Origin: Pedobacter westerhofensis
Lineage (GTDB): Bacteria > Bacteroidota > Bacteroidia > Sphingobacteriales > Sphingobacteriaceae
NCBI RefSeq assembly: GCF_900182595.1
Contig: NZ_FXTN01000017.1
Coordinates: 1-64,000, forward strand
Direction of reading: 5' to 3'
Length of the DNA: 64,000 nt
Shown here: one piece after another, positions 52,598 through 61,682 of the stretch
Layout of the letters: each line of letters opens with the position of its first letter
Numbering within the stretch: the first letter of the stretch is position 1
Made by a program: the position numbers and the translations under genes
Notes under the pieces: model-generated
What the model was told of the DNA's origin: nothing
Databases searched by the model: none
The model's input: only the letters and a program-made list of their open reading frames with translations

Positions 52598-54157
52598 ATG
52601 AAAAAGGAGCAAATAAAACCAGTTCTGATCGTTGGCGCAGGCCCTACCGGCATGACTGCAGCGATGGAGCTCAGCAGAATGGGCATTCCCGTCAGGATCA
52701 TAGATAAAGCCAAAGGGCCATCCACTACCTCCAGGGCACTGGCCGTACAAACCCGTACCATTGAACTCTTGGAGCTCCGCGGCTTATCAGAAAAAATGCT
52801 GGAAAAAGGGAACCGCGCCCATGCCACAACAATTTACAGCGCCGAACAAATCCTGGGCAAAGTAAATTTAAGCCTTATTCCCAGCCGGTATAATTTCTGT
52901 CTCCTGCTGCCCCAGTCAGATACAGAAGAAATTCTGCGCAACCAGCTGGAAAAACAAAACATCAATATTGAATGGCAAACAGAAATGACAGATTTATGCG
53001 TCCTGAGGAACGCTGATAGTGTTATTGTCACAATTAAGGGACCCGATAAACCGTTACATGAGTTCGAAGCCTCCTATTTGATCGGTGCCGAGGGGGCACA
53101 CAGTATAACGCGCAAAACACTGGGCATAGAATTCCATGGCAAAACGATGGGCCAGAATTATGCACTGGGCGATCTGCATATTGATGGAAATATTCCTGAT
53201 CATGAACTTTCTATATTTATGGGCAAGCAAGGCTTCCTTGCCGTTTTTCCATTAAAAGGGCAACGCTTCCGTTTAATGGTTACCGACCCTGAGGGAAAGG
53301 ATAAAAACACAGAGCCACCATCGCTTAACTATTTGCAGCAACTATACGATGATGTGGTACACATCCCGGGCAGATTATACGACGTGCGCTGGACATCACG
53401 CTTTGGGATCAATAGCCGTATGGTACGCACCCTGCGTTCCGGCAACGTTTTTTTAGGCGGAGATACTGCTCACGTGCACAGCCCGGCCGGCGGTCAGGGA
53501 ATGAATACAGGCATGCAGGATATGATTAACCTGTGCTGGAAACTTGCTTATGTAATTAAAGGTCAGGCGAAACCTGAGATCCTAGATACTTACGAAGAAG
53601 AAAGAATACCAATTATCGCGTCCTTGCTGTCTACAACAGAGCGGGCTACAGATCTCTTCAACTCAACAAATTCTATTGTCCAGAGCCTGATGAAAATCTT
53701 CCTGCCACCCATTTTAAGTATGGGGGCGGTGCAGAAAAAAGGAGCTGCAGTGGTTGGCGAAATAGCACACTCCTATCATGGCTCCGCATTGGCAAAGAGC
53801 ACTGAAGAAGTCAAAGATCTGAGAGCGGGCGACCGCCTGCCAAACTGGGATTTTGAGACTGAAGCAGTATCAGCGGATGGCTCTGTAAACAAAACGGGCA
53901 CCCTCTATCAGTTGCTCGATCCTTCGTTCTTTACCCTTTTACTGCTGAATTGCGAAGAACAGATTGTCATTCCTGATGCCTGCAGCGCTGTGGTGAAAAC
54001 ATGGCACCTGGCCAATTCAAGCATCACCATCAATGATATTCTGGATGATTCCCCAGCCTACATCCTCGTCAGGCCAGACGCTTACATTGCAATCGCGGGC
54101 AGCTGCAATGAGCTGGACGAACTGCAGGACTGGCTAAAAAAATGGCTGCTGATCTAA
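52598..54157 (+). CDS. PheA/TfdB-type FAD monooxygenase
   Basis: This 519-aa protein has the FAD-binding GAGPTGMTAAMELSRMGIPV (about 12-31) and GGDTAHVHSPAGGQGMNTGM near residue 290, and a C-terminal thioredoxin-like domain (about 400-519). It is an aromatic ring hydroxylase using NAD(P)H and oxygen. The substrate is unknown. No regulator is adjacent. Confidence 0.9.
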   Translation: MKKEQIKPVLIVGAGPTGMTAAMELSRMGIPVRIIDKAKGPSTTSRALAVQTRTIELLELRGLSEKMLEKGNRAHATTIYSAEQILGKVNLSLIPSRYNFCLLLPQSDTEEILRNQLEKQNINIEWQTEMTDLCVLRNADSVIVTIKGPDKPLHEFEASYLIGAEGAHSITRKTLGIEFHGKTMGQNYALGDLHIDGNIPDHELSIFMGKQGFLAVFPLKGQRFRLMVTDPEGKDKNTEPPSLNYLQQLYDDVVHIPGRLYDVRWTSRFGINSRMVRTLRSGNVFLGGDTAHVHSPAGGQGMNTGMQDMINLCWKLAYVIKGQAKPEILDTYEEERIPIIASLLSTTERATDLFNSTNSIVQSLMKIFLPPILSMGAVQKKGAAVVGEIAHSYHGSALAKSTEEVKDLRAGDRLPNWDFETEAVSADGSVNKTGTLYQLLDPSFFTLLLLNCEEQIVIPDACSAVVKTWHLANSSITINDILDDSPAYILVRPDAYIAIAGSCNELDELQDWLKKWLLI

Positions 54158-54248
54158 ACAGGCCTGCCATTAGCAATCTCTTTCGTTCTGTAAAATAAAA
54201 TTGACTCCGGATACGTTATTACAACTAAAATCAATAAATTATTATTAT

Positions 54249-54740
54249 ATGAACACAAAAATCGTAAAAGTTAGCAATGCGGACACAAACGATATCGTAA
54301 ATATTATATTACCCATACAAACTATAGAATTTGGCGAAGAAATCACTGTTGATGACCAGCCTGATCTCAAAGATGTCCAGACCTATTACCATCATACCGG
54401 CGGAGGTTTTTGGGCTGCTGAGATTAATGGAGAACTTGTCGGCACCATTGCCCTGGTTAAACTTTCCAGAAATGCGGGAGCTATCAAAAAGATGTTCCTT
54501 AAAAAGGAGTTCAGGGGGCCAGAATACGGAATAGCAGCGCTGCTGTTAAAAACGCTGATTGATTATTGCATAGACCATGGCATCGAAAACTTATACCTCG
54601 GCACTTTGGACAAACTTAAAGCTGCTATCCGCTTTTATGAAAAAAACGATTTTATAGAAATAGAAAAGTCGTCGCTTCCAGGAGAATTCCCGCTGGTAAA
54701 ATTTGATAACTTATTTTATCATTTGAAAATAAACGGATAG
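54249..54740 (+). CDS. GNAT-family acetyltransferase
   Basis: The ATG at 54249 gives 163 aa; the frame opens earlier at 54201. The acetyl-CoA binding core is FLKKEFRGPEYGIAALLLKT, followed by GIENLYLGTLDKLKAAIRFY and EKNDFIEI. The substrate is unknown. It is 91 bp after the FAD monooxygenase. Confidence 0.85.
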   Translation: MNTKIVKVSNADTNDIVNIILPIQTIEFGEEITVDDQPDLKDVQTYYHHTGGGFWAAEINGELVGTIALVKLSRNAGAIKKMFLKKEFRGPEYGIAALLLKTLIDYCIDHGIENLYLGTLDKLKAAIRFYEKNDFIEIEKSSLPGEFPLVKFDNLFYHLKING

Positions 54741-54866
54741 TCAGGAAACAAGCTGCAAATGATAGCCACCCGCGACTATTATTTGCAGCATGCCATTATT
54801 ATTTGCAGCGGATGGTCGTCATTTCGTGCAGAAATCACTGGCCGAGGGACTAAATGAGTTCCGCAG

Positions 54867-55313
54867 CTAATCTACCGGGTAACCTTTATCTATCCAGTCT
54901 GTCTTGATATTGGTATGAAGGTCCAGCACGTTTATATTGCTGAAGTTCATATCAGATAACAATTGAAACGCAGGGCGAATATTTGGACATTTTCCCATTG
55001 GGCAGCAGCCACAATAGATAACAATCTGCTGGTTCTTTGGCACTTTCAGCAAGGCAGACTTGAGCTTCACAATATTTGCACTGTCACTTGCTGCCCCCAT
55101 CTTTATCGCCCCTTTAATATTCTCTACCACTCCAATGTTATAAATGGTTATCTTCTTTTTACTCTCGATCAAGCCGGCGAGGACTTGCGGTTCGATGAGT
55201 TGATCCTGCTTCCAGGGGTTCATTTGTAATTTTGGAGTAGCCTGGGCTTTCGCCTTGAAGGTAGTCAGTACACACAGCGTCAGGCAAAACAGGAGTTTGA
55301 TCAGGTCTTTCAT
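54867..55313 (-). CDS. Secreted rhodanese-like protein
   Basis: This 148-aa protein has a signal peptide (1-24, ending KAKAQ) and a rhodanese-like fold with the cysteine-rich loop IYCGCCPMGKCPNIRPAF in the active-site position. It may act on sulfur or cyanide, or bind a metal, in the periplasm. The extra cysteines are unlike a classical CxxxxR loop. Confidence 0.72.
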   Translation of the reverse strand: MKDLIKLLFCLTLCVLTTFKAKAQATPKLQMNPWKQDQLIEPQVLAGLIESKKKITIYNIGVVENIKGAIKMGAASDSANIVKLKSALLKVPKNQQIVIYCGCCPMGKCPNIRPAFQLLSDMNFSNINVLDLHTNIKTDWIDKGYPVD

Positions 55314-55744
55314 AAAACCTAAGATATAAAAAATAGACCAGGTTACAATTGAGCGAAATCAGGGGCTGAATATTGAAGAAAATTATTAAAGGAACTGGAC
55401 CACAAAACGATTAAGACAAGGACCAGACCAGGATTAAGATTAGAACTATAGCAAGGAAAAGACGAGAACTATACCAAGGAAAAGACGAGAACTACACCAA
55501 GGAAAAGAAGAAAGCTACACCACGCATCAAAGAGCAATAGACTGAAAAGCCAGGTATTATACCCGGGATAAGAAAGCAGACGATTTTAACTTAGGTTAAG
55601 ATCAATCCGGCACGGGATGCCGAAATTTGTATCAGCAACACAATCAAGGAGGATGCATAATAAATTTCCCGATGCTTTGCATCAGGTGACAATGCATATC
55701 TTCGTTGATTAGTCTGCGAACGAAAAAATAAAGCACCCACAAAA
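55314..55744. other. Intergenic 431 bp with a short tandem repeat
   Basis: Divergent region between the rhodanese-like gene and PrxQ. It holds the 23-bp repeats at 55442-55526 and is otherwise featureless. Confidence 0.55.
55442..55526. repeat. 23-bp direct tandem repeat, about 3.5 copies
   Basis: Units start at 55442, 55465 and 55488, each reading approximately AGAACTATACCAAGGAAAAG followed by three bases, with a partial fourth copy. Sequence differs by one or two bases between copies. Purine-rich on the plus strand. Confidence 0.85.
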
Positions 55745-56215
55745 ATGGAAAATTCAAAAATTGAAGTCGGCGATCAAGTACCGCACTTTACCCTCAAAGA
55801 TCAAAACGGAGAAAATTTTGCGATCAGAGACTATATCGGCAAAAAGAAGATGATTATATTTTTCTACCCAAAAGATGAAAGTGCCGTCTGCACCAAAGAG
55901 GCTTGTGCCTTCAGGGACAGTTATCAGTATTTTGAAGAAGCGGGAGCCATCGTAATCGGTATCAATTCCGGTTCTGCAGAAAGCCACAAAGCCTTCGCGC
56001 AGCATCACAATCTCAACTTCACTTTGCTGAGCGATCCTGAAAATAAAGTCCTGAAACTGTTCGGAATCAAGAATTTCCTGTTCCTCACCGGAAGAGAAAC
56101 TTTTGTAATCGATGAGTCAGGAAAAGTGAAGTTCCGATATCGTGGATTGTTGAACGGCAATGCACATGTTGAGGAAACGATTGAATATCTGCAGTCACAA
56201 AAGGTCAGGGTTTAA
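55745..56215 (+). CDS. bcp: PrxQ/BCP-type peroxiredoxin
   Basis: This 156-aa thioredoxin-fold protein has the peroxidatic Cys49 in SAVCTKEACAFRD, with Cys54 as the resolving residue five positions later, the atypical two-Cys BCP arrangement. It reduces peroxides using thioredoxin. Its promoter lies in the repeat-bearing gap. It is a single gene and complements the ahpC gene at 27063. Confidence 0.92.
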   Translation: MENSKIEVGDQVPHFTLKDQNGENFAIRDYIGKKKMIIFFYPKDESAVCTKEACAFRDSYQYFEEAGAIVIGINSGSAESHKAFAQHHNLNFTLLSDPENKVLKLFGIKNFLFLTGRETFVIDESGKVKFRYRGLLNGNAHVEETIEYLQSQKVRV

Positions 56216-56246
56216 TAACCCTACCTGGCTACCAAGGGGTATAAGA

Positions 56247-57539
56247 TTATCTCAGATACTCCCAGCGTTTTGCCCAATCCAGTAACACTTCGCTCCGCCA
56301 CTTACGGACTGTCTCTCCGCCTTGCCAAATCCCATCAAATAATTGCGGGTCTTTGCGGTCGGTATACCAGTTCTTGCCTAGCCGGTAATTTGTAGCCCGT
56401 GCTTTACCCGGCCAGATATTATCTACTACAAACATGCCCGACTGCTCCCTGAAACCCGGTATCTGAGAGGTCACCTTGTAAGTCAGCGTTTCTGTTCTCT
56501 TCGGCGAGTACCTGATCACGTAATCACCCTTGCCAAGATAATATCCGTCCCATTTCTGCTCGCCAATCTCAGCCTGCACAGTCATCGTAAAACAGACAGA
56601 GTCTGAGGGAATGTTTAGTAAAGGTCCTTTGAAGTGAAATTCTACAATAGAATATACCGTTAGCGTATCGGCAATGGTAGTGTTGCGGTTAAACACGATC
56701 CTTGGACTGCTACTGAATTTCTCGTAGCTCCCGCCCCAGTTTCCCCTGGTTGGATCCTGCGGATCGCCATCCATCATGTACAGCAGTGAAGGTGTGTCTC
56801 CCATTTTCACCCTGCCCTGATAATGGTTATTCTTATAGTCCTTACCCAAATACCCCGCTTCGCGGATGTAGTTTTTATAGTAATTTTTACTGCTCAGGCT
56901 ATCAGGCACATTATTCGTGGAAAAGAAACCATAATAAGAGGAGTTCGACTCGATCAACCACAGGTCCGGGAAGTTCGAGGCGATATATGCGTAACTGTTT
57001 GCGCTCCATTTTTTGTTTGGCCCACCGATAAAATACACCCTGATCTTGTGCCGGATTTCAGGGGCGTCGTGTAGTGCCTGAGCTACGTCTTCCAGTCCGC
57101 CCCAAACCAGTACCCAGAGTGGCTGGCTGCTTTCTTTTTTCGCACATCTGATGATCCAGTCGGATCCCTCCGAGGGTTTCCTGTAGCCTCTAAAGGGGGC
57201 CGCACCATGTACGCCCTGTTTGGTAATTGCCCTCAGTTCATCGGGCGATGCGCAATCTTTGATATGCTGCTGAAGTTTGGGCAGGTCTTTCTCGTAAAGG
57301 CCGATCATCCGCAAAATCTCTGCCTTGCTTCCGTTACCATATGAGGGAGAAGAGACCAGTCCTTCGAGTTTGAATAAGTTATTGTACATCAGCAAATGCG
57401 CCATTGACTGGTTGTCGTCGGGGTCCGCTCCGCCAATATCCGTGCTGATCAGCACTCTGGGTTTAACAGGTACAGGCCTTTGCGCCATCAGTTTGAAGGA
57501 AAGCAAACCTAAAGAAAGAAGACAAATCAGTTTATACAT
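56247..57539 (-). CDS. DUF1593 nucleoside-hydrolase-like secreted protein
   Basis: This 430-aa protein has a signal peptide (1-19) and opens with PRVLISTDIGGADPDDNQSM, the DxDxxxDD-like loop of nucleoside-hydrolase folds, as in DUF1593 (PF07632). A C-terminal beta domain (about 330-430) follows. It probably hydrolyses a glycosidic bond on a glycan or nucleoside outside the cytoplasm. A single gene, divergent from a DUF6766 gene. Confidence 0.85.
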   Translation of the reverse strand: MYKLICLLSLGLLSFKLMAQRPVPVKPRVLISTDIGGADPDDNQSMAHLLMYNNLFKLEGLVSSPSYGNGSKAEILRMIGLYEKDLPKLQQHIKDCASPDELRAITKQGVHGAAPFRGYRKPSEGSDWIIRCAKKESSQPLWVLVWGGLEDVAQALHDAPEIRHKIRVYFIGGPNKKWSANSYAYIASNFPDLWLIESNSSYYGFFSTNNVPDSLSSKNYYKNYIREAGYLGKDYKNNHYQGRVKMGDTPSLLYMMDGDPQDPTRGNWGGSYEKFSSSPRIVFNRNTTIADTLTVYSIVEFHFKGPLLNIPSDSVCFTMTVQAEIGEQKWDGYYLGKGDYVIRYSPKRTETLTYKVTSQIPGFREQSGMFVVDNIWPGKARATNYRLGKNWYTDRKDPQLFDGIWQGGETVRKWRSEVLLDWAKRWEYLR

Positions 57540-57766
57540 AGTTGTTGCTGATATACCTGGTTAAGCAATCTTACGGACTTTCTGCCGCTTTTCTTCCAGC
57601 ATCAGCCATTATATCTGCGCAAACGTTTGCAGGAACAGCAATATTCAGTTGAAATTCAGATCGATAACCAGGCACAAAATCCAAAACCTTTGTGCCCGGG
57701 TGTTGTTTGAACCTACTCAAATTGATATCTTCATAAACAAAACCAACAAGCAAATCCCTCCCAATT

Positions 57767-58441
57767 ATGAACAAAACCCAGGTGAACAAACATTCTTTCT
57801 TCTACAGAAATGCCCTGACCATCGTTTTTCTCCTATTATTTATCGTCACCCTATTTGCACAGGCACTGACAGGCTGGAAGACACATAACCAGGATCTTAA
57901 AGATGACCACGCAAAAGAGATCAGCCTCGCAACCTACCTGCAAAGCGGCCATTTCATTTCGGCCACCTTTGAGAACTTCGAAAGTGAGTTCCTTCAAATG
58001 GCGCTGTACGTGGTGCTGACCGTTTCCCTGCGGCAGATCGGTTCTGCCGAATCCAAAAAACTTGACGAGCCTGAGGAGGTCGACCGTGAACCTGTGATTG
58101 CTCCCGGTGCCCCCTGGCCTGTTCGCAAAGGCGGCTGGATACTCGTTCTATACAGCAATTCCCTCGCGATCTGTTTTGGGATTCTTTTCTTTGCCAGCTG
58201 GGCTTTGCACCTTTACGGAAGCTGGCAAAACCATAATGTGGAACAGCTGGCGAAGCATTTGCCAACAGATACCGTCAAACAGTACCTCGGGCAGGCCGAA
58301 TTCTGGTTCGAAACCTTCCAGAACTGGCAGAGCGAATTCCTGTCTGTAGCTTCCATCGTATTCTTCACGATATTTCTGCGCCAGAAAGGCTCTCCTGAAT
58401 CCAAACCTGTTGATGCCCCTGATATGGAAACAGGCAAATAA
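57767..58441 (+). CDS. DUF6766-family membrane protein
   Basis: This 224-aa protein has two matching halves: each has a transmembrane helix (IVFLLLFIVTLFAQAL, ILVLYSNSLAICFGILFFAS) then an amphipathic part and a second hydrophobic helix ending in LRQIGSAESK or LRQKGSPESK. The pair FENFESEFLQ and FQNWQSEFLS shows an internal duplication. Function unknown. Confidence 0.8.
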   Translation: MNKTQVNKHSFFYRNALTIVFLLLFIVTLFAQALTGWKTHNQDLKDDHAKEISLATYLQSGHFISATFENFESEFLQMALYVVLTVSLRQIGSAESKKLDEPEEVDREPVIAPGAPWPVRKGGWILVLYSNSLAICFGILFFASWALHLYGSWQNHNVEQLAKHLPTDTVKQYLGQAEFWFETFQNWQSEFLSVASIVFFTIFLRQKGSPESKPVDAPDMETGK

Positions 58442-58656
58442 CACCTACCACTATAATCTTTTCTACAGAATTGCTAAGCACGATATATCATACCGGGAAT
58501 TTCGTAAATTCACGGGATATCGTCAGATTAAAAAAAGTTATTTCCGTTTAAATTTCTGACAAAGAACACCTTAAAGAATTGGCATATTAATCGTTAACAA
58601 TAAAGCGTTCAATAAGTAACAAATTTTTCAGATGAAAACATATAATTAGCAGAGAC

Positions 58657-59475
58657 ATGAAAATTACAGTAAAAGACGGTACCGAAATTTATTACAAGGA
58701 TTGGGGAACAGGACAACCGATCGTATTTCACCACGGCTGGCCGTTATCCAGCGATGACTGGGATGGACAAATGATGTTTTTCCTGGAAAAAGGTTACAGA
58801 GTGATTGCGCACGACCGCCGCGGTCACGGCCGATCAAGCCAGGGTTCTGAAGGACATGACATGGACACCTATGCATCAGATGTTGCCGAGTTGACAGCTG
58901 CGCTGGACCTGAAAGATGCAATTCATGTTGGTCACTCCACTGGCGGTGGCGAAGCCATCCACTATGCAGCCAAATATGGTAAAGACCGTGTGGCGAAAGT
59001 TGTACTGGTGAGTGCCGTTACACCGATCATGGTGCAAAGCGATACGAATCCTGAAGGTGTTCCTGTTTCTGTGTTTGACGAAATCCGTCTGAATACGGCA
59101 ACCAACCGTCCGCAGTTCTTTGCAGATTTTACTTTGCCTTTTTACGGATACAATCGTGAAGGAGCGACAATCTCACAGGGCGTACGCGATAACTGGTGGC
59201 GCCAGGGAATGATGGGCGGAATAAAAGCACATTATGACGGTATCAAAGCCTTCTCTGAAACCGATTTTACTGAAGATCTTCAAAGCGTAGATATTCCGGT
59301 CCTTGTACTTCATGGCGAGGACGACCAGGTAGTTCCTTTCCCGATTTCGGGCGCCAAAGCGGTGAAGCTCCTGAAAAATGGCAAGCTGATCTCTTATCCG
59401 GGATTCCCGCACGGGATGCCAACTACAGAAGCAGCAACCATTAATGCTGATCTGCTGGCGTTTATCCAATCATAA
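58657..59475 (+). CDS. Non-haem chloroperoxidase-like alpha/beta hydrolase
   Basis: This 272-aa protein has HHGWPLSSDDWDGQM near residue 25, DRRGHGRSS near 53, and the nucleophile Ser94 in VGHSTGGGEA. VLHGEDDQVVPF carries the acid and FPHGMPTT the histidine. It belongs to the esterase/perhydrolase group annotated as non-haem chloroperoxidase; the natural substrate is unknown. It ends at a strong terminator that has been partly duplicated downstream. Confidence 0.9.
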   Translation: MKITVKDGTEIYYKDWGTGQPIVFHHGWPLSSDDWDGQMMFFLEKGYRVIAHDRRGHGRSSQGSEGHDMDTYASDVAELTAALDLKDAIHVGHSTGGGEAIHYAAKYGKDRVAKVVLVSAVTPIMVQSDTNPEGVPVSVFDEIRLNTATNRPQFFADFTLPFYGYNREGATISQGVRDNWWRQGMMGGIKAHYDGIKAFSETDFTEDLQSVDIPVLVLHGEDDQVVPFPISGAKAVKLLKNGKLISYPGFPHGMPTTEAATINADLLAFIQS

Positions 59476-59503
59476 AATTTACTGTTATTACCTAACGTAT
59501 ATC

Positions 59504-59530
59504 AAAAGAGGCTGATACAGCCTCTTTTTT
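59504..59530 (+). terminator. Intrinsic terminator of the hydrolase gene
   Basis: An 11-bp perfect stem (59504-59514 with 59518-59528) with a 3-base loop runs into T's. Its right arm (GATACAGCCTCTTTTTT) is also the left boundary of each 88-bp repeat. Confidence 0.9.
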
Positions 59531-59881
59531 GCTATTTTTTCCTGCCCCCCCCCAAAGGAGCACTTTCAAATATTCAATTCTCAGAGCCTCAATATCATCA
59601 ATGATACAGCCTCTTTTTTGTTATCTTGACTAGTCCCCCCTAAAGGAGCACTTTCAAATATTCAATTCTCAGCGCCTCAATATCATCAATGATACAGCCT
59701 CTTTTTTGCTAGCTTTACTTGTACCCCCTAAGGGAGCACTTTCAGTTATCCAATTCTCAGCGCCTCAATATCATCAACGATACAGCCCCTTTTTTGCTAT
59801 TTTTACTTGTATCCCCCTAAGGGAGCATTTTCAAATATTCAATTCTCAGAGGCTCAATTTCATAATACAGCCTATTTTTTT
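59514..59881. repeat. 88-bp tandem repeat, 4 copies plus a partial
   Basis: Units start at 59514, 59603, 59691, 59779 and partially at 59864, spacing 89, 88, 88 and 85 bp. Each contains GATACAGCCTCTTTTTTG, a C-rich tract, AGCACTTTCAAATATTCAA and CTCAATATCATCAATGATAC. Sequence drifts toward the right copies. It separates the hydrolase from a convergent secreted protein gene. On the minus strand several units read in one frame as IDDIEALRIEYLKVLL, ending in stop. Confidence 0.92.
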
Positions 59882-59921
59882 ATTCGCAGGTTTCTTACAG
59901 TGAACACGAGGAAAAAACCAG

Positions 59922-61067
59922 TTAATGGCCTGCAGTCACAGTCTGATCAAAAAAGAGCTCTTCCCCAGTAGTTGCATTGCTGATCTTGCCGTTCAAAATG
60001 CTCTGCCCGGTAACTGCCGGATTATTGCCTTTGCCAAATGGCCATTTCCCAAAGGTATCTGTGATTCCGATACCGGCAAGGCGGGCCGCCTGCAAACCAA
60101 AATCAGTACAGTTTTGCTGATTCAGATTGTAGGTCATTCCCTCAAATTTTTGGGTTAGCACCAGGATATTCTCAAAGTTACGCCGGGAGATAAATTTGCC
60201 GAGCACTTCATCCCATAGATGTCCGGCATCGTCCTTAAACGTTGCAGAGGTAGTGGGCGAAATTGGTGTAGCAGAAAGCAGCTGGTCTTTATCAGGATAA
60301 AAACCGAACGAAGCCGAAGAATAGGTAGAATCTGTATTGTATTTGATCAGGGTGATAAAGGTATGCCCGGTATTGACGCCAACAAATATTTTTGCTCTCC
60401 CGGGAGCCGGCTGTTTGACGTGAAAGAGCAAAGCATAGGCAACGGCTGTTTTCCCGTCATTAAAATTGCTGATGATCTGCGGAAAGCTGGTCGGGCGGCT
60501 TCTCTTACTGCGCCGTTTTTTCTTGTCAGTGAGCTTCTCCCGCATCGTCATCGCGGCCGTTCCGACAATAGAATCATCTTTTGAGCTGACCTGCAAAGCT
60601 GCATATTGTATAGTTTTCAGGCTGTCGGACGGGACAGATAAACTGTCAACTGTATTCGGATTAGGCCTGCTGGCTTTAAAATAACATTTCATCGCCAGCG
60701 GATACAGTCTTAGCCGCGCAAAAACATTGGCCAAATGGTAATAGAATTTTTTGCCTGTTTTACGCTGGTCCAGGGGTAAACCGGTGTCCTTCCCCGTGAT
60801 ACCCGCATCTTTCCCTGGCATCTCAAGCACTTCCAGGTAATTCATCAGCCTGTCGTGTTCCCTGGAGATCGACATCGCAGCTGCAGATCCGGCCCTGCCT
60901 GCTGATGCCGTAACATGGGTCACAGCAATCTTCCTGATCCCTGAATCAGCAGGAATTGCAGAGAGATATTGCCCATGCTCAGCTTCCTGGGCGAAGGACG
61001 TAGCACCGGATAATAGGATAAGGGCAAAAACTAAAGCTTTGACAGGTACTGCGCTAGGGATCGTCAT
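59922..61067 (-). CDS. Secreted protein with permuted papain-fold motifs
   Basis: This 381-aa protein has a signal peptide (about 1-26, ending TSFAQ). The C-terminal half has VNTGHTFITLIKY near residue 228, then LNQQNCTDFGLQAARLAG near 320. A histidine before a cysteine in this wording is seen in circularly permuted NlpC/P60 (YiiX, DUF4105-like) enzymes that cleave amide bonds. The fold call is inference. The middle is basic (KKRRSKRSRP). It may act on cell-wall or lipid amides. Confidence 0.6.
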   Translation of the reverse strand: MTIPSAVPVKALVFALILLSGATSFAQEAEHGQYLSAIPADSGIRKIAVTHVTASAGRAGSAAAMSISREHDRLMNYLEVLEMPGKDAGITGKDTGLPLDQRKTGKKFYYHLANVFARLRLYPLAMKCYFKASRPNPNTVDSLSVPSDSLKTIQYAALQVSSKDDSIVGTAAMTMREKLTDKKKRRSKRSRPTSFPQIISNFNDGKTAVAYALLFHVKQPAPGRAKIFVGVNTGHTFITLIKYNTDSTYSSASFGFYPDKDQLLSATPISPTTSATFKDDAGHLWDEVLGKFISRRNFENILVLTQKFEGMTYNLNQQNCTDFGLQAARLAGIGITDTFGKWPFGKGNNPAVTGQSILNGKISNATTGEELFFDQTVTAGH

Positions 61068-61141
61068 ACGGTAAAGAATATGGGTGACAATCCAAAGATA
61101 AGAAAGCGAAATAAAATCTACCAGGTCAGTAGACTTAATTT

Positions 61142-61498
61142 TTATCTCTCCCTGCGCAGCTTATCGCGGTGCATTGCGCCCCAGTTTTCCAACGCAGTGA
61201 GCACTTCATCCAGTGTATCTGCATATTCGGTAATCTTGTACTCTACGATTACCGGAGTACCTGTATGTACAGTTCTCGTAACGAATCCATTAAGCTCAAG
61301 TTCCTTCAGTTCATTGGACAATACCCTGGCAGATATTCCTTCCAGCGCCCGCTGTATATCATTAAAACGGGAATAGCCCTGACGCATGGCGATAATCACT
61401 CTCAGCTTCCATTTACCGCCGATGACATACAGCGCGTCGCCCATGTTATTGAGGGCACCTTTACATTCTGAATGATCCTTTATCACGTGAGTACTCAT
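61142..61498 (-). CDS. HxlR-family transcriptional regulator
   Basis: This 118-aa winged-helix protein has the HxlR hallmarks: a cysteine near residue 12 (SECKGALNNMGDALYVIGGK), WKLRVIIAMRQGYSRFNDIQ and LSNELKELELNGFVTR. The cysteine often senses quinones or electrophiles. It is divergent from azoreductase and a perfect 16-bp operator-like palindrome lies between them, so it probably represses both. Confidence 0.92.
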   Translation of the reverse strand: MSTHVIKDHSECKGALNNMGDALYVIGGKWKLRVIIAMRQGYSRFNDIQRALEGISARVLSNELKELELNGFVTRTVHTGTPVIVEYKITEYADTLDEVLTALENWGAMHRDKLRRER

Positions 61499-61518
61499 AA
61501 TAAACTGATTTACAGTAA

Positions 61519-61554
61519 ACTATACAAAAGGTTACCACTAACCTTTTGTATAGT
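61519..61554. promoter_or_regulatory. HxlR operator-like perfect palindrome
   Basis: ACTATACAAAAGGTTA (61519-61534) and its exact reverse complement (61539-61554) are separated by CCAC. It is 21 bp from the HxlR start codon, suited to autorepression. Confidence 0.75.
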
Positions 61555-61610
61555 ACTAATAATACATTAGCAAATATACGTAATATTGCCCGAACTAAAA
61601 TTTACAAAAA

Positions 61611-61666
61611 ATGAACCTGCCTGAAATTACCCTTAGGGTTATTGATGGTTAATTCCAGGCAGGTTC
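61611..61666 (+). promoter_or_regulatory. azoR leader hairpin with a 13-codon frame
   Basis: A 17-bp stem with one mismatch (61613-61629 with 61650-61666) ends 16 bases before the azoreductase ATG. An ATG at 61611 opens MNLPEITLRVIDG and stops at 61650-61652 inside the hairpin, so ribosomes could affect the fold. Whether this controls expression is speculation. Confidence 0.45.
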
Positions 61667-61682
61667 CATTATAAGAATCATT

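Noticed and set aside
55442..55526. CRISPR-like repeat
   Set aside because: A plain 23-bp tandem repeat with no spacers.
59514..59881. CRISPR array
   Set aside because: The units are 88-89 bp, nearly identical throughout, without a repeat/spacer pattern and with no cas genes nearby.
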